From contig CAZMNW010000064.1 of the NCBI GenBank assembly GCA_964567755.1, positions 1 through 44,439 on the forward strand: DNA of 44,439 bases, read 5' to 3'. The notes beneath the pieces are model-generated. The model worked only from the letters and a program-made list of their open reading frames with translations, ran no database searches and was not told the DNA's origin. This DNA is from DASRJW01 sp964567755 (GTDB taxonomy: Bacteria > Krumholzibacteriota > Krumholzibacteriia > G020349025). Each line of letters begins with the position of its first letter. Position 1 is the first letter of the stretch. This document shows, piece after piece, positions 26,001 to 34,047 of the stretch. A program made the translations under genes and the position numbers.

Positions 26001-27188
26001 GACGGCAGGCTGGAGCTGGTGCTGCGCACGGCGCAAGGCGCCGCACTGCACCGCTTGGTGGAGGACGAGCAGGGTCCGTATGCGCTGCGCTCCGAATCAC
26101 TAGGCCCGGATCGCCTGCGCCTGCGCTGGATACCGGGGCCGAGCGGTTTCTCGCGCGTGCAGCGGCGCCAGCCCGGCGGCGGCTGGGAAACACAGGTCGA
26201 AACCACCGCGGCCACGTGGATCGATTCGACGCTCGTCGCCTTCGCGGTGCACGAGTACGAGGTCCTGGGTGTCCAAAGCGGCAGCGCCGCCGGCGCGTCG
26301 AACCGGGTCGCAGCGAACGCGCAACCGTTGCCACATCTTTTGGATGTGCGCTCGACCGGCGCGGATGCGCTGCGGCTCCGCACCAGCAACCGCATGCACG
26401 CCACGACACTCGTGCCGCAGCGGTTCGTCGTGCGCACAGGCGGCGCGCGGCGACCGGTGCAGCAACTCACGGTCGCCGAGGACGGACGCGTCGTGGATCT
26501 GCTGCTCGCGACAGCGCTCGATTGCGACACGTGGAGCGTCGAAACCGATAGCCTGCGCGACGACCAGTGGGGATTGCTCGCTGGAGGTGCGAGCCGCATC
26601 GATGGCCGGCGTGATTGCGACCGACCGGCGTTCGTGGTGCAGACCGTTGGCCTCGAGCCCGAAGGCATCGAGATCACGTGGAGCCGCGAGCCGGACACGC
26701 TGGCGCTCGAGCCGACGAGCTACTCCCTGGAATGGAACGAGACCCATGTTGCCATCGCCAGGGTCGAATGGGTGGCACCGGAGCGCACGCGGCTCGTGGT
26801 GACGGACACGCCTTTCGTCGGCCGCGGCATCCCGTACCTGTTGCGCGTCGTGGCGCCGGTGCGCGCGCGCGCGGACGCGGAGCCATTGACCGCCGCTGGC
26901 ACCGTGCATCGTGTCTACGTCGACGGCCTGGGAGCGCCCCACGTGTTCCCGGTGCCGAACCCAGTGCGCGGCGAGGAGGTGGTGTTCGTCGAGGCCGCCG
27001 CCGATACACGGGTGCAGATCTTCAATCTCGAAGGCGCGCTCGTGCATGAGCTGGGCGACGCTCTGGGGGGTGGCCTGCGCTGGGATCTGCGCACCACCGG
27101 CGGCGGCAGAGTGGCGAGCGGTGTCTACGTGTTCGTGGTGCGCGACGCGCGCGGCACCAGCCGGGGGCGTCTCGCGGTATTGCGTTGA
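23013..27188 (+). CDS. Secreted subtilisin-like S8 serine protease with FlgD-like C-terminus
   Basis: From GTG 23013 the product has 1391 residues. The subtilase triad is intact: D167 (VIDTGAD), H253 (NGHGTHVAG), S424 (GTSMSAPHVAG), with oxyanion N345 (AAGNS). An acidic, calcium-loop-like insertion (DDDTQDQNADG ... DDDDDNGYVDD) lies between D and H. A pro-region precedes the domain. The long C-terminal part has beta-rich and FG-GAP-like segments (DTNGDGAAD, DLDADGRLE) and ends in a FlgD-like/T9SS-type fold (VPNPVRGEE ... ASGVYVFVVRD). Two signal-like hydrophobic stretches occur at the start: one after GTG 23013, another after ATG 23097. Either could be the true start. The gene follows the PorV-like gene by 7 nt and is probably co-transcribed. 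Confidence 0.9.
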   Translation: MVRLLLLLSFLASGAGATGAAPSACAVRMVKPARQGKTAALATILAALSLAPVQVAPLLAAPVTDGDDSSTRLTGPGPAHPLANWQILRFASDAALARALPLLRAEPQVAEVEVIRLLALDDATLPAPAAFVPQQEPEIPWNIERTGAVAALALVVPDTSLIVAVIDTGADLAHPDLAARLWLNDDPPGNARPDDDTQDQNADGVIEAWERDDDDDNGYVDDLHGFDFTDAPGQGASGDALQRDNDPSDQNGHGTHVAGIIAADGRVRGVAPFVRLMPVRAAFNQFLGSGALETDDAASAIVYAVDNGARILNLSWGDQEESSLVRAALEYAAARDVVIVAAAGNSASAAAHFPSADPRVLGVAASNRSGTRTAFSNFGAAAGVQLAAPGEESAYPGHGIRSLLPLAFDDDGLRDGLGERRGTSMSAPHVAGVAALVLCRADRPDAARTRALLVASARRATGADWSADLGHGEVDAVGAVQTLDDLTVAITGPETPFADEHLTLIGTVLSGDLPRRTLSVLHAPSGTGRVLVTAEPGQIVADTLVSVPFDTAPEGDWEVTLHVDTADGQKREWHGGFRVDRSPPVIDTLVVASGWKSGEPRWLVSLSADEAVRASVRQAHEVLPFMGDAGYASRLQMEGPATSQAESTWIVRLENATGGATEVSVPTPTRLQTWDAPETLLLLDRDGIQPTDTWGQSPLGAVVWGRSLAGLHGPTMQAVAVQSDRLVQVFDSGRDGFPQSFADTNGDGAADLLFQGLSPDGLGATWLVTRSAFAFPDSILASERELRAIGLFALDEDPAFEAILARDNRLFLYDDATSGAPRLMQILDNPAASGFQTWGADAAAGDFDADGRREFACGDAEGFTSVFERAASGLFELQHHFDSGGTYAYDLSTLPEGGFVVGSQQSAAVVGDGFATVVIAFDIHAPEAARYSFLAPENTLAFGSAVAVSPATRTTWLALVQGADLYLARGAREPRALRLHAAVAAGQAPVLADLDADGRLELVLRTAQGAALHRLVEDEQGPYALRSESLGPDRLRLRWIPGPSGFSRVQRRQPGGGWETQVETTAATWIDSTLVAFAVHEYEVLGVQSGSAAGASNRVAANAQPLPHLLDVRSTGADALRLRTSNRMHATTLVPQRFVVRTGGARRPVQQLTVAEDGRVVDLLLATALDCDTWSVETDSLRDDQWGLLAGGASRIDGRRDCDRPAFVVQTVGLEPEGIEITWSREPDTLALEPTSYSLEWNETHVAIARVEWVAPERTRLVVTDTPFVGRGIPYLLRVVAPVRARADAEPLTAAGTVHRVYVDGLGAPHVFPVPNPVRGEEVVFVEAAADTRVQIFNLEGALVHELGDALGGGLRWDLRTTGGGRVASGVYVFVVRDARGTSRGRLAVLR

Positions 27189-27189
27189 T

Positions 27190-27915
27190 TCAAGGCGGCG
27201 GCCAGCGACAGGGCGTGAAAACGCCGGCCTCGAGTCGCACGTACGAAAACAAGGTCAGCCAATCGCCGAGGACTACCAGCTCGCCATCCTGCAGGCGCTG
27301 ATGCATCTGCGTGTGGACGTGGCCGAGAACGAGCGCATCGAAGCCGCGGGCGAAAGCCGCTTGTGCCGCGGCTTCGAGACGGCGCGCGTCGACCGCAAGG
27401 GGTGCGCTCTCGGCGTGCGACCAGCGATCCATGCGGCGGGCGCACGCATCGAGCACGTCCGGATGCAGGGCGCGCGCGAGCGCGATCGTCCACGGATGCC
27501 GCACGACGCGTTTGAGAATCTTGTAGCCGTGATCCCCGGGCCCTTTGCCATCCCCGTGCGCGACGAGAATGCGACGCCCCTGCGTTTCGAGGACGAGATC
27601 CGTGGCGTGCGTCTCGATGCCGAGCTCGTCACGGAAGAAGGGGCTGCGCCAGTAGTCGTGATTGCCGGCGAGGTAATCGATGCGAGTTCCGGAACGGCGC
27701 AAGCGCAGGAGTCCGTCGAGGATTTCGAAGTACCCCTTCGGCATCGTCTTGCCGAGGTCGAACCAGAACTGGAACAAGTCGCCGTCCAAGACCAGGTGGG
27801 AGACCCCGTGCAAGGATTCGAGGAAAGATAGAAATGTCGCCCGGCGCCGGCGCTCCGCGGCGTCGACCGGGAGAGCGAAGTGCGCGTCGGAGACGAAATA
27901 GACGCTGGCGTTCAC
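27190..27915 (-). CDS. lpxH: LpxH-like UDP-2,3-diacylglucosamine diphosphatase / metallophosphoesterase
   Basis: This 241-residue calcineurin-like phosphoesterase is the same length as LpxH, which removes UMP from UDP-2,3-diacylglucosamine in lipid A synthesis at the inner membrane. Metal-site motifs in order are VSDAHF (DxH), DGDLFQFW, AGNHDYW, AHGDGKG and LGHVHTQ. Typical LpxH has GNRD where this protein has GNHD, so a related phosphoesterase is possible. The GTG start has AGGAGG 6 nt upstream (minus strand of 27922-27927). The stop is adjacent to the convergent S8 stop. No other lipid A gene lies nearby, so the assignment rests on motif and length. Confidence 0.75.
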   Translation of the reverse strand: MNASVYFVSDAHFALPVDAAERRRRATFLSFLESLHGVSHLVLDGDLFQFWFDLGKTMPKGYFEILDGLLRLRRSGTRIDYLAGNHDYWRSPFFRDELGIETHATDLVLETQGRRILVAHGDGKGPGDHGYKILKRVVRHPWTIALARALHPDVLDACARRMDRWSHAESAPLAVDARRLEAAAQAAFARGFDALVLGHVHTQMHQRLQDGELVVLGDWLTLFSYVRLEAGVFTPCRWPPP

Positions 27916-28008
27916 CTCGACCCTCCTGGGCTCGCTCGCGCCGCCGCGAAAGGCGGCGGGCCGGCGGTTCGATCGAGCGCACAGGGTGCCACGTTTCGCG
28001 CCGCCGCA

Positions 28009-28038
28009 TTGACAGAGTAGAGGAGCCGAACGTAAACT
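28009..28038 (+). promoter_or_regulatory. Sigma-70 promoter for the HtrA gene
   Basis: TTGACA (28009-28014, perfect -35), an 18-nt spacer and TAAACT (28033-28038, four of six). The predicted start near 28045 leaves a leader of about 108 nt before ATG 28153. Confidence 0.45.
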
Positions 28039-28152
28039 CGTGCAGGTTTTTGCGCCGGTTGGGGCCCCCATCCCCGGACGACATGCGGCGCGACAGGATT
28101 CCGAACCGCCCCTCGCGGTCCCCACGACAAACCGAGCGTGTGGAGTGTGCGC

Positions 28153-29613
28153 ATGCGCGCCATCGCGATCCAGACATCCCGCTTGCTCCTGCTCGGCGCC
28201 GCCATCGTGCTCGTGCCGGGATCCGCCCGGTCTCAAGCGCCGGCGAGCAAGGGTCGGGTCGACGCCGGCATCTACGGCCAGCTCGAAAACGTGCACAGCC
28301 CGTTTGCCCGCGTGGCGCAGTTGGTGAGCCCGTCGGTGGTCTACATCGAGGTCCTGCGCGGCCAAGCCCAAGGCCGGCGCGGTCCGTACGATGAGTTCTT
28401 CAACGACTTCACTCCGCGCGGGGGATGGCCGGCGCGTCCCACTTCGGGCTCGGGGTTCGTCATGGACTCGAGCGGAACCATCATGACCAACAACCACGTG
28501 ATCGATGGCGCCGACGCCGTGACCGCGACGTTCTTGAATGGCGACAGCTATCGCTGCGCCATCGTCGGACAAGATCCGCGCACCGATATCGCGGTCGTCC
28601 GCATCCGCGAGCCGGCGCGAGGCGGGCAAGGGTTCCCGGCCTTGGTGCTCGGGGACAGCGACGAAATCCAGGTCGGCGACTGGGCCATCGCGGTGGGCAA
28701 TCCGTTCGGCGAGCAGCTCGCCGGCACCGTGACCGTCGGGGTGATCAGCGCCAAGGGACGCAGCGATCTCAACATCATGGGCGCGGAAATCGAGTACCAA
28801 GATTTCATCCAAACCGACGCGTCGATCAATCTCGGCAACAGCGGCGGGCCGTTGGTGAATATTCGCGGCGAAGTGATCGGCGTGAGCAGCGCGGTGAACA
28901 TGCAGGGGCAGGGCATCGGCTTCGCCATCCCCGTCAATTTGGCGGCGCTCGTGGCGCAGCAGCTCATCGACACCGGGCGCGTGCGCCGCGGTTTCCTCGG
29001 CATCGGGCTCGTGGCGTTGACGCGCGCGGTCGCCGACGGCAACGACTGGGACTTGAGTGCCGGAATCCTCATTCAGAGCGTGGTGCCCGACAGCCCCGCA
29101 GACCGCGCGGGGCTCCGCCCCGACGACGTCATCGTCGAGTTCGAGGGCCGGCCGGTGAGCAACGCGGCGCAGTTCCGCCTGCTGGTGGCCAGCACCGAGG
29201 TCGGTAAGACGGTGCAATTGCGCGCGTTCCGGGCCGGGAAGTACTTGGATCTGAAGGTGACGCTGAGCGATTACCAGGAGCAGAGCCCCGACACGCCGCC
29301 GCTCGCCGTGCCGAGCGCCAGCTGGCTGGGAATCCGCGTCGAAGATGTGGCGCTGCCGCCGGTGCGGGAGCAATTTGGTCTCGCAGAGGACGAGCGCGGC
29401 GTGGTCATCACCGAGGTCGAGCCGGGCAGCCCGGCAGCGGAGCAAGGGCTCCAGCCGGGCACGCTCATCCTCGGCATCGTCAACCGGGAGGTCGATGGAA
29501 TCGAAGACTATGGAATGATCCGTGACCAGCTTCGGGACCGGCGCAAGCCGATCACCCTGAAGATCAAAGAGGGTGGCACCGTCCGCTACGTGGTTCTCCG
29601 ACCACGCTCCTGA
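28153..29613 (+). CDS. degP: HtrA/DegP-family periplasmic serine protease with two PDZ domains
   Basis: This 486-residue protein has a signal peptide (MRAIAIQTSRLLLLGAAIVL..., cleavage near ARSQA). The trypsin-like domain carries H115 (TNNHVIDG), D145 (DPRTDIAV) and S230 (GNSGGPLV). Two PDZ domains follow at about 268-375 and 388-486. This is the DegP/DegQ layout: a periplasmic protease and chaperone that removes misfolded envelope proteins. The ATG at 28153 has GGAG 7 nt upstream and is preferred over an in-frame start 15 nt earlier. A consensus-like sigma-70 promoter precedes it. Nothing indicates whether it is DegP or DegQ in the strict sense. Confidence 0.94.
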   Translation: MRAIAIQTSRLLLLGAAIVLVPGSARSQAPASKGRVDAGIYGQLENVHSPFARVAQLVSPSVVYIEVLRGQAQGRRGPYDEFFNDFTPRGGWPARPTSGSGFVMDSSGTIMTNNHVIDGADAVTATFLNGDSYRCAIVGQDPRTDIAVVRIREPARGGQGFPALVLGDSDEIQVGDWAIAVGNPFGEQLAGTVTVGVISAKGRSDLNIMGAEIEYQDFIQTDASINLGNSGGPLVNIRGEVIGVSSAVNMQGQGIGFAIPVNLAALVAQQLIDTGRVRRGFLGIGLVALTRAVADGNDWDLSAGILIQSVVPDSPADRAGLRPDDVIVEFEGRPVSNAAQFRLLVASTEVGKTVQLRAFRAGKYLDLKVTLSDYQEQSPDTPPLAVPSASWLGIRVEDVALPPVREQFGLAEDERGVVITEVEPGSPAAEQGLQPGTLILGIVNREVDGIEDYGMIRDQLRDRRKPITLKIKEGGTVRYVVLRPRS

Positions 29614-29754
29614 CCATTGCCCCGACGTCGAGCGTCCCACCCCACGCGCCCGACCTCCCCACTTGCACGTACGCCGCGATGGCGGCTTCGCCGAGACGTT
29701 CCCCACGACGGTCTCATGGGTTTGAGCATCCCCCCCGGAGGCAAGGAGAGGGTC

Positions 29755-30615
29755 ATGTCGAGTGCAAGGGTGCGAGTGGGCGCCGTCCAAGGCAGCCTGG
29801 ATCTCTATTTGCGCGAGATCAACGCCACGGCACTGCTGTCGCGGACGCAAGAAACAGCCTTGGCGAAACGCGTCGCGGCGGGGGACGCCGCTGCGCTGGA
29901 CCACATGGTGCGCGCGAACCTGCGCTTCGTGGTCTCGATCGCCAAGCAATACGCCAATCAGGGGCTGTCGCTCGAGGATCTGATCAACGAGGGCAACTTA
30001 GGGCTCATCAAGGCCGCGCAACGCTTCGATTACCGGCGCGGTTTCAAGTTCATCTCCTATGCGGTGTGGTGGATTCGACAATCCATGCATCAAGCGCTGG
30101 CAGAGCAATCGCGCGTGGTGCGTTTGCCGCTCAACCGCGCCAGCGCGCTGTATCGGATCGGCAAGACCGTGCGTCAACTGCACCAGGAGTTGGATCGTCA
30201 ACCGGACGAACACGAGATCGCCGTGCGCATGAACATGAGTCTTGCGGAGGTGCGGGAGACGCTTCGCGTCGCCCACCCATCGCTGTCGCTCGACGAGACC
30301 TTCGATGGCGACGAAGACGCCAACTCGTTGCTCTCCTGTCTGGCGGACGCCGCGAGCGCCCAACCCGACCGGATCACCTTCGAGCGCACGATGGGGCACG
30401 ATCTGCGCGTGGCCGTGGCGCGGCTCGATCCCCGCGAGCAGCGCATTATTCGTCTTTATTTCGGTCTCGACGGGAGCGCCCCGCTCACCTTGGAGCAGAT
30501 CGGCGGCGAACTCCACCTCACGCGCGAGCGCATTCGGCAGATCAAGGAAAAGGCGCTGGAGAAGCTGCGCGCCGGCGAGGTGGGCGCCGGACTGGCGGCC
30601 TACATCGAGGAATAG
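29755..30615 (+). CDS. Sigma-70 family RNA polymerase sigma factor (primary-like, short form)
   Basis: This 286-residue sigma factor has regions 1.2 (DLYLREINATALLS), 2 (NLRFVVSIAKQY, DLINEGNLGLIKAAQRFDYRRGFKFISYAVWWIRQ), 3 and 4 (TLEQIGGELHLTRERIRQIKEKALEKLR). The -10-recognising region 2.4 (YAVWWIRQSM) and the helix-turn-helix of region 4.2 are complete. It lacks region 1.1 and is as short as the primary sigma factors of Bacteroidetes. It could be the primary sigma factor of this lineage or a group 2 factor. The ATG has AAGGAGAGGG upstream. It follows the HtrA gene by 141 bp in the same direction. Confidence 0.9.
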   Translation: MSSARVRVGAVQGSLDLYLREINATALLSRTQETALAKRVAAGDAAALDHMVRANLRFVVSIAKQYANQGLSLEDLINEGNLGLIKAAQRFDYRRGFKFISYAVWWIRQSMHQALAEQSRVVRLPLNRASALYRIGKTVRQLHQELDRQPDEHEIAVRMNMSLAEVRETLRVAHPSLSLDETFDGDEDANSLLSCLADAASAQPDRITFERTMGHDLRVAVARLDPREQRIIRLYFGLDGSAPLTLEQIGGELHLTRERIRQIKEKALEKLRAGEVGAGLAAYIEE

Positions 30616-31136
30616 CCGATCGTCCCCGGGCTCGGTATTTGCGACGGGTCAGCTCGCCCGGAGGGTCGCCGCGACTGGGTGAAATCGCCAAACCCGAGCC
30701 ACACGGGAACCAAACGGCCCGGTGGCTCGCCCGGTTTCAGGAGCGACCCACCGTCCGACTCGAGCGGGACTGTGCGGTGCGGAAAGCGTGGGCTCCGGCG
30801 TGGCCATCGACTCCCCAGCCACCCCACTGGACCGGATCGGGTACGGAGCGAATGCCTCGGAAACACGCCGGAACCGAGCGGCGACCGAGTTCGGAGCGAT
30901 CAATTAACCTATTGATTTTGAATGGTTTGAAATTGGATTCGATCTCCAGACGCAAGCCTGCCGGTCAATAGTCGTTTCTGGCGCGGAAAATGCCTTGACG
31001 ACCTCCAAGTCAGGCCTGCAAAGTCCTGACGAAATGTCGCCCCTATGGGGGTGGCTTCCTCGAAGAGTCCGAAAGCGGTGGGAAGTGACCTCATGTCGGG
31101 GCACCACCGCGTGGTCCTCGGCACGGGAGTGTGTGG
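30616..31136. other. Long intergenic region with inverted repeats, no gene seen
   Basis: This 521-bp gap separates the sigma factor from the M23 peptidase. It contains GAGCCAC (30696-30702) paired with GTGGCTC (30722-30728) and an AT-rich island at 30895-30955. It also has ATCAAT-taacct-ATTGAT (30899-30916), which could be an operator or a weak terminator, and GTCAGG-N10-CCTGAC (31009-31030). The open frames on either strand look like shadows. The promoter of the cell-wall operon must lie here, but no clear -35/-10 pair was found. Confidence 0.4.
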
Positions 31137-32087
31137 GTGCTGCGATCGTTGCTGCAATGGCGTCCCACTCGCGGCAAGAAGCTCACGTTCTTGTACGTGC
31201 CGGATGACGCCGACGTGCGTCAGTTCCGCGTGCCGCAATCGGCCTTGGCCGGCGTCGCGGCCGTGCTCCTGGTCGGCGTCGGGCTGATCGGTTTCTTCGG
31301 GATTCGGTACATCGGGGCGCTATCCGAGGGTCGCGAAATGCTGCGCTTGCACAGCGAAAACGAGGTTCTGCGCCAGCGAGTCGAGTCCATCGAAGGCCAA
31401 ATGGGAGCGCTCGCGACTTCGATGAAGGACACGCGCCAGGTGCAAGAGCGCCTGCGTTTGCTCGCCAGCCTGCAGCCGATCCAGGCGGACGTGCTCGCGG
31501 CCGGCGTCGGCGGGCCTCTGGTGCGCGACGACAGCGGCGCCTTGCCGGTCGATCTGGTCGCCCAGCTCGACCGTACCAGCGGCAGCATCTCGCAGATGCT
31601 GCGCCAGGCGAGTATTCAGAAAGAAAGTTACGACGAGATCGTGACGGCGCTGCGTGCCAAGCAGGAAGTCTGGGATCGCACGCCATCGGTGCGGCCGGTG
31701 AATACCGGTTTCATCACCGGCCGCTACGGCCGGCGCATGGATCCTTTCACCGGCCAGGCAGCGATGCATCGTGGGATCGACATCGCGGCGCAGCCTGGTG
31801 CCATGGTCCGCGCCACGGCCGAGGGGGTCGTGTCGCGCGCGGGCTTCTGGGGCGGCTATGGCCTGGTGGTCGAGATCGATCACGGCGACGGCCTGACCAG
31901 CCGCTACGCCCATTGCAGCAAGGTGCTCGTGGGACCCGGGCAGCGCGTGCAGCGCGGCGATCGCGTCGCGCGCGTCGGCAGCACCGGCAAGGCCACCGGT
32001 TCGCACGTGCACTACGAGGTCATCCAGAACGGGCTGCCGCAAGATCCGATGAAGTTCATCCTCCAGCCAGACTTGAGCGTCGACTGA
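31137..32087 (+). CDS. Membrane-anchored M23 peptidoglycan endopeptidase
   Basis: This 316-residue protein has a short cytoplasmic start, one membrane segment (about 35-58), a coiled-coil region (about 65-110) and a C-terminal LAS/M23 domain (about 190-300). The zinc-site residues are present in HRGIDIA (His, Asp) and HVHYEV (HxH), so it should be an active D,D- or glycyl-type endopeptidase acting on peptidoglycan. The layout resembles MepM/NlpD-type proteins that act at division or elongation. GTG 31137 has GGGAG 7 nt upstream; the in-frame GTG 31131 is too close to it. A Tat-type amidase gene follows, and the two may form a cell-wall hydrolysis pair. Confidence 0.92.
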   Translation: MLRSLLQWRPTRGKKLTFLYVPDDADVRQFRVPQSALAGVAAVLLVGVGLIGFFGIRYIGALSEGREMLRLHSENEVLRQRVESIEGQMGALATSMKDTRQVQERLRLLASLQPIQADVLAAGVGGPLVRDDSGALPVDLVAQLDRTSGSISQMLRQASIQKESYDEIVTALRAKQEVWDRTPSVRPVNTGFITGRYGRRMDPFTGQAAMHRGIDIAAQPGAMVRATAEGVVSRAGFWGGYGLVVEIDHGDGLTSRYAHCSKVLVGPGQRVQRGDRVARVGSTGKATGSHVHYEVIQNGLPQDPMKFILQPDLSVD

Positions 32088-32143
32088 TCTCCGCACAGAG
32101 GTGCGTCACGAACGGCAGTGACGCCGGTCGCGGGGTGGGTGCG

Positions 32144-33298
32144 GTGCGCGAAGCGAAACCCGCTCGGACCTTTTCCAGGCGACACGCTCTCCAACTCCTC
32201 GCCAGCATTCCCGTGCTCGTGGTGCTGCCGTCCGGGCTGGTGCAGGCGGCGCGCGTGCGCATTCTCGGCCTGCGCTACTGGTTCGACCCCAACGACGCCA
32301 AACGCCTGGTGCTCGACTTGGATGCCCAGGCCGATTTCACCGAGCGCATCCTCGACGATCCGCCGCGGCTGGTGTTGCGCCTCCCGGGCGCCGTCTTGAC
32401 CCAACCGCTGACGCAGACTTGGGGCGGAGATGCGCTCGTCGAGCGGCTCGAGGCGCGACAGAGCCCCGACGGTGTCGAGATCACGCTCGAGTTCTCGCGT
32501 GCCACGACGGCCGAGGTCTTTTATCAGGCGCCGAGTGGCGACAAGGGCCATCGACTCGTCGTCGACATGGCGCCAAGGTTGAGCCCGGCCGAACGCGCCG
32601 CGCAGGAGGCGCGCGTGCGTGCGGTGCGCGACAGCGGCGACCGGATCGTCGCCATCGATCCGGGGCATGGCGGCGAAGACCCTGGCACGGTGTACGGGCG
32701 CCTGCAGGAAAAGCACATTGCGCTCGCGGTGGGCAAGTTGTTGCAGCAGCAGCTCGAAACACGCAAAGGGCTGCGCGGCGTCCTCACACGCGACAGCGAC
32801 CACTTCATTCCCCTGCACAAGCGCCAGCAGATCGCACGGCAGTACGGTGCCGACCTTTTCATCAGCGTGCACGTCAATTCGGCGCCATCGCAAGCGCGGG
32901 GCGCCGAAGTGTTCTTCCTGTCGCTCGCGGGCTCCGAGGACAAGGCGGCGCGCGAGCTCGTCGATCGCGAGAATGCCGCCGATCTCGTCGGCGGCGTGCC
33001 CGCGGATCAGGTGAACGCGCCGTTGGTCGACATCCTGATGGACATGACGCGCAACCAGACGATGAAGGACAGCGAGAAGCTCGCCGAGGTGTTGTTGCAA
33101 CATCTGGGACGGGTGGAATCGGGTGCGGTGCGGGGCGTCAAGCAGGGACCGCTTGCGGTGTTGAAATCCATCGACAAGCCTTCTGTCCTGGTGGAGCTGG
33201 GCTTCATCACCAGCAAGGCCGACCGCGGTCTCTTGGTGAAGGCGCAGCGCGCCTACGCCAGCCGGCTCGCCGACGGCATCCTCGACTACCTGGCCTGA
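32144..33298 (+). CDS. N-acetylmuramoyl-L-alanine amidase with AMIN domain and Tat-like signal
   Basis: This 384-residue amidase has an N-terminal Tat-like signal (TFSRRHALQLLASIPVLVVL), an AMIN domain (about 35-140) and an Amidase_3 domain (about 168-384). Zinc and catalytic positions are visible: DPGHGGEDPG, the Glu in LQEKHIAL, SVHVNS and the terminal VLVELGFI. It should cleave the stem peptide from glycan strands in the periplasm, like AmiA/AmiC, which are also Tat substrates. GTG 32144 is chosen because it places the twin arginines near the N-terminus; GTG 32135 is possible. It follows the M23 gene by 56 bp. Confidence 0.92.
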   Translation: MREAKPARTFSRRHALQLLASIPVLVVLPSGLVQAARVRILGLRYWFDPNDAKRLVLDLDAQADFTERILDDPPRLVLRLPGAVLTQPLTQTWGGDALVERLEARQSPDGVEITLEFSRATTAEVFYQAPSGDKGHRLVVDMAPRLSPAERAAQEARVRAVRDSGDRIVAIDPGHGGEDPGTVYGRLQEKHIALAVGKLLQQQLETRKGLRGVLTRDSDHFIPLHKRQQIARQYGADLFISVHVNSAPSQARGAEVFFLSLAGSEDKAARELVDRENAADLVGGVPADQVNAPLVDILMDMTRNQTMKDSEKLAEVLLQHLGRVESGAVRGVKQGPLAVLKSIDKPSVLVELGFITSKADRGLLVKAQRAYASRLADGILDYLA

Positions 33299-33302
33299 AT
33301 CT

Positions 33303-33320
33303 GCGCGCCGCGAAGCGCGC
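33303..33320 (+). terminator. GC-rich hairpin after the amidase
   Basis: GCGCGC (33303-33308), loop CGCGAA, GCGCGC (33315-33320), just past the amidase stop. There is no T run, so termination would be inefficient or factor-assisted. Confidence 0.25.
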
Positions 33321-33335
33321 GCGGACGCGGTCGGC

Positions 33336-33364
33336 TTGCATGCCGAGTGCGGAGCGCTTAAGAT
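33336..33364 (+). promoter_or_regulatory. Weak sigma-70 promoter for the secreted protein/YbbR pair
   Basis: TTGCAT (33336-33341), a 17-nt spacer and TAAGAT (33359-33364), 32 nt before ATG 33397. The -35 box matches three bases and the -10 box four. Confidence 0.3.
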
Positions 33365-33396
33365 TCGGGCCTGAGCACCTCGTCGCGGGGATCCGC

Positions 33397-34047
33397 ATGC
33401 GTTGCAACAAGATGAATTGTCCCGCCGCCATCACCATCGCCACGGTCGCCGGGGTTCTCGCCTTCGCGGGAGCGGCGGTCGCGCAGTCGGCGTTTCGCAT
33501 CGGCGTCTTCTTCGACAGCAATGCGCAGTCGTGCACCGGCGAGATCCGTAACTTCGAACAGCCGCCGCAGCGCGCCTATGTCTACGCACTGGTGCCTGCC
33601 GGAACGGTGGTGAACGGCGCGCTCCTGCGGCTCGTGCCGCCGCACGGGTTGATCATCGACGACCTGTTGCCGCCGCATTCGGCGCAGCTCGATGGCACTT
33701 TCACCGGCTCCGAGGGTCTCGAGATCACCTTGCAAGTGTGCCAGCCGGCGAACGGTCCGGTCCTCCTGCTGAGCTTCGACTTTCACCAGTTCGATTCCGA
33801 AGTGGAGCCGGGCGGCATCGTTCCCGACATGCGCCTGCAACTCAAGGGCGGCGCCACCGCCGACTCGCTCGCGTACGAGAAGCCGCAGGTGAAAATCGGC
33901 GGCGAGGATTGTATCAACGGCGTGCCACAGCTGGTCGAGGCGGAAGCGCTGCAATCGACGCTCAATTGCACTGCCGATTGTCCGTGCACGACGCCGGTCC
34001 GCAGCACCAGCTGGGCCGACGTCAAACGACGGTTTCTGCGCCCGTGA
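33397..34047 (+). CDS. Secreted protein of unknown function
   Basis: This 216-residue protein has a signal peptide (AAITIATVAGVLAFAGAAVAQS, cleavage near 30-31). The mature region is beta-rich with paired cysteines: SCTGE near its start, VCQPA in the middle, DCING, and NCTADCPC close to the C-terminus. These could form disulfides in the periplasm. No family is recognised. ATG 33397 gives the longest form; ATG 33412 would also leave a complete signal. The stop overlaps the YbbR-domain gene by 4 bp (GTGA), which suggests coupled expression with cell-wall regulation. It sits between a wall amidase and CdaR-like genes, but no function can be assigned. Confidence 0.75.
   Translation: MRCNKMNCPAAITIATVAGVLAFAGAAVAQSAFRIGVFFDSNAQSCTGEIRNFEQPPQRAYVYALVPAGTVVNGALLRLVPPHGLIIDDLLPPHSAQLDGTFTGSEGLEITLQVCQPANGPVLLLSFDFHQFDSEVEPGGIVPDMRLQLKGGATADSLAYEKPQVKIGGEDCINGVPQLVEAEALQSTLNCTADCPCTTPVRSTSWADVKRRFLRP

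Noticed and set aside
28040..28062. Minus-strand GGCGC-A5-CCTGC resembling sigma54 -24/-12
   Set aside because: The spacing is 11 nt, and the -24 box lacks the TGGCAC form.
27916..29949. N-terminal extension of the LpxH-like frame to 29949
   Set aside because: It is antisense to the HtrA gene. The GTG at 27915 with AGGAGG fits the family length of about 240 residues.
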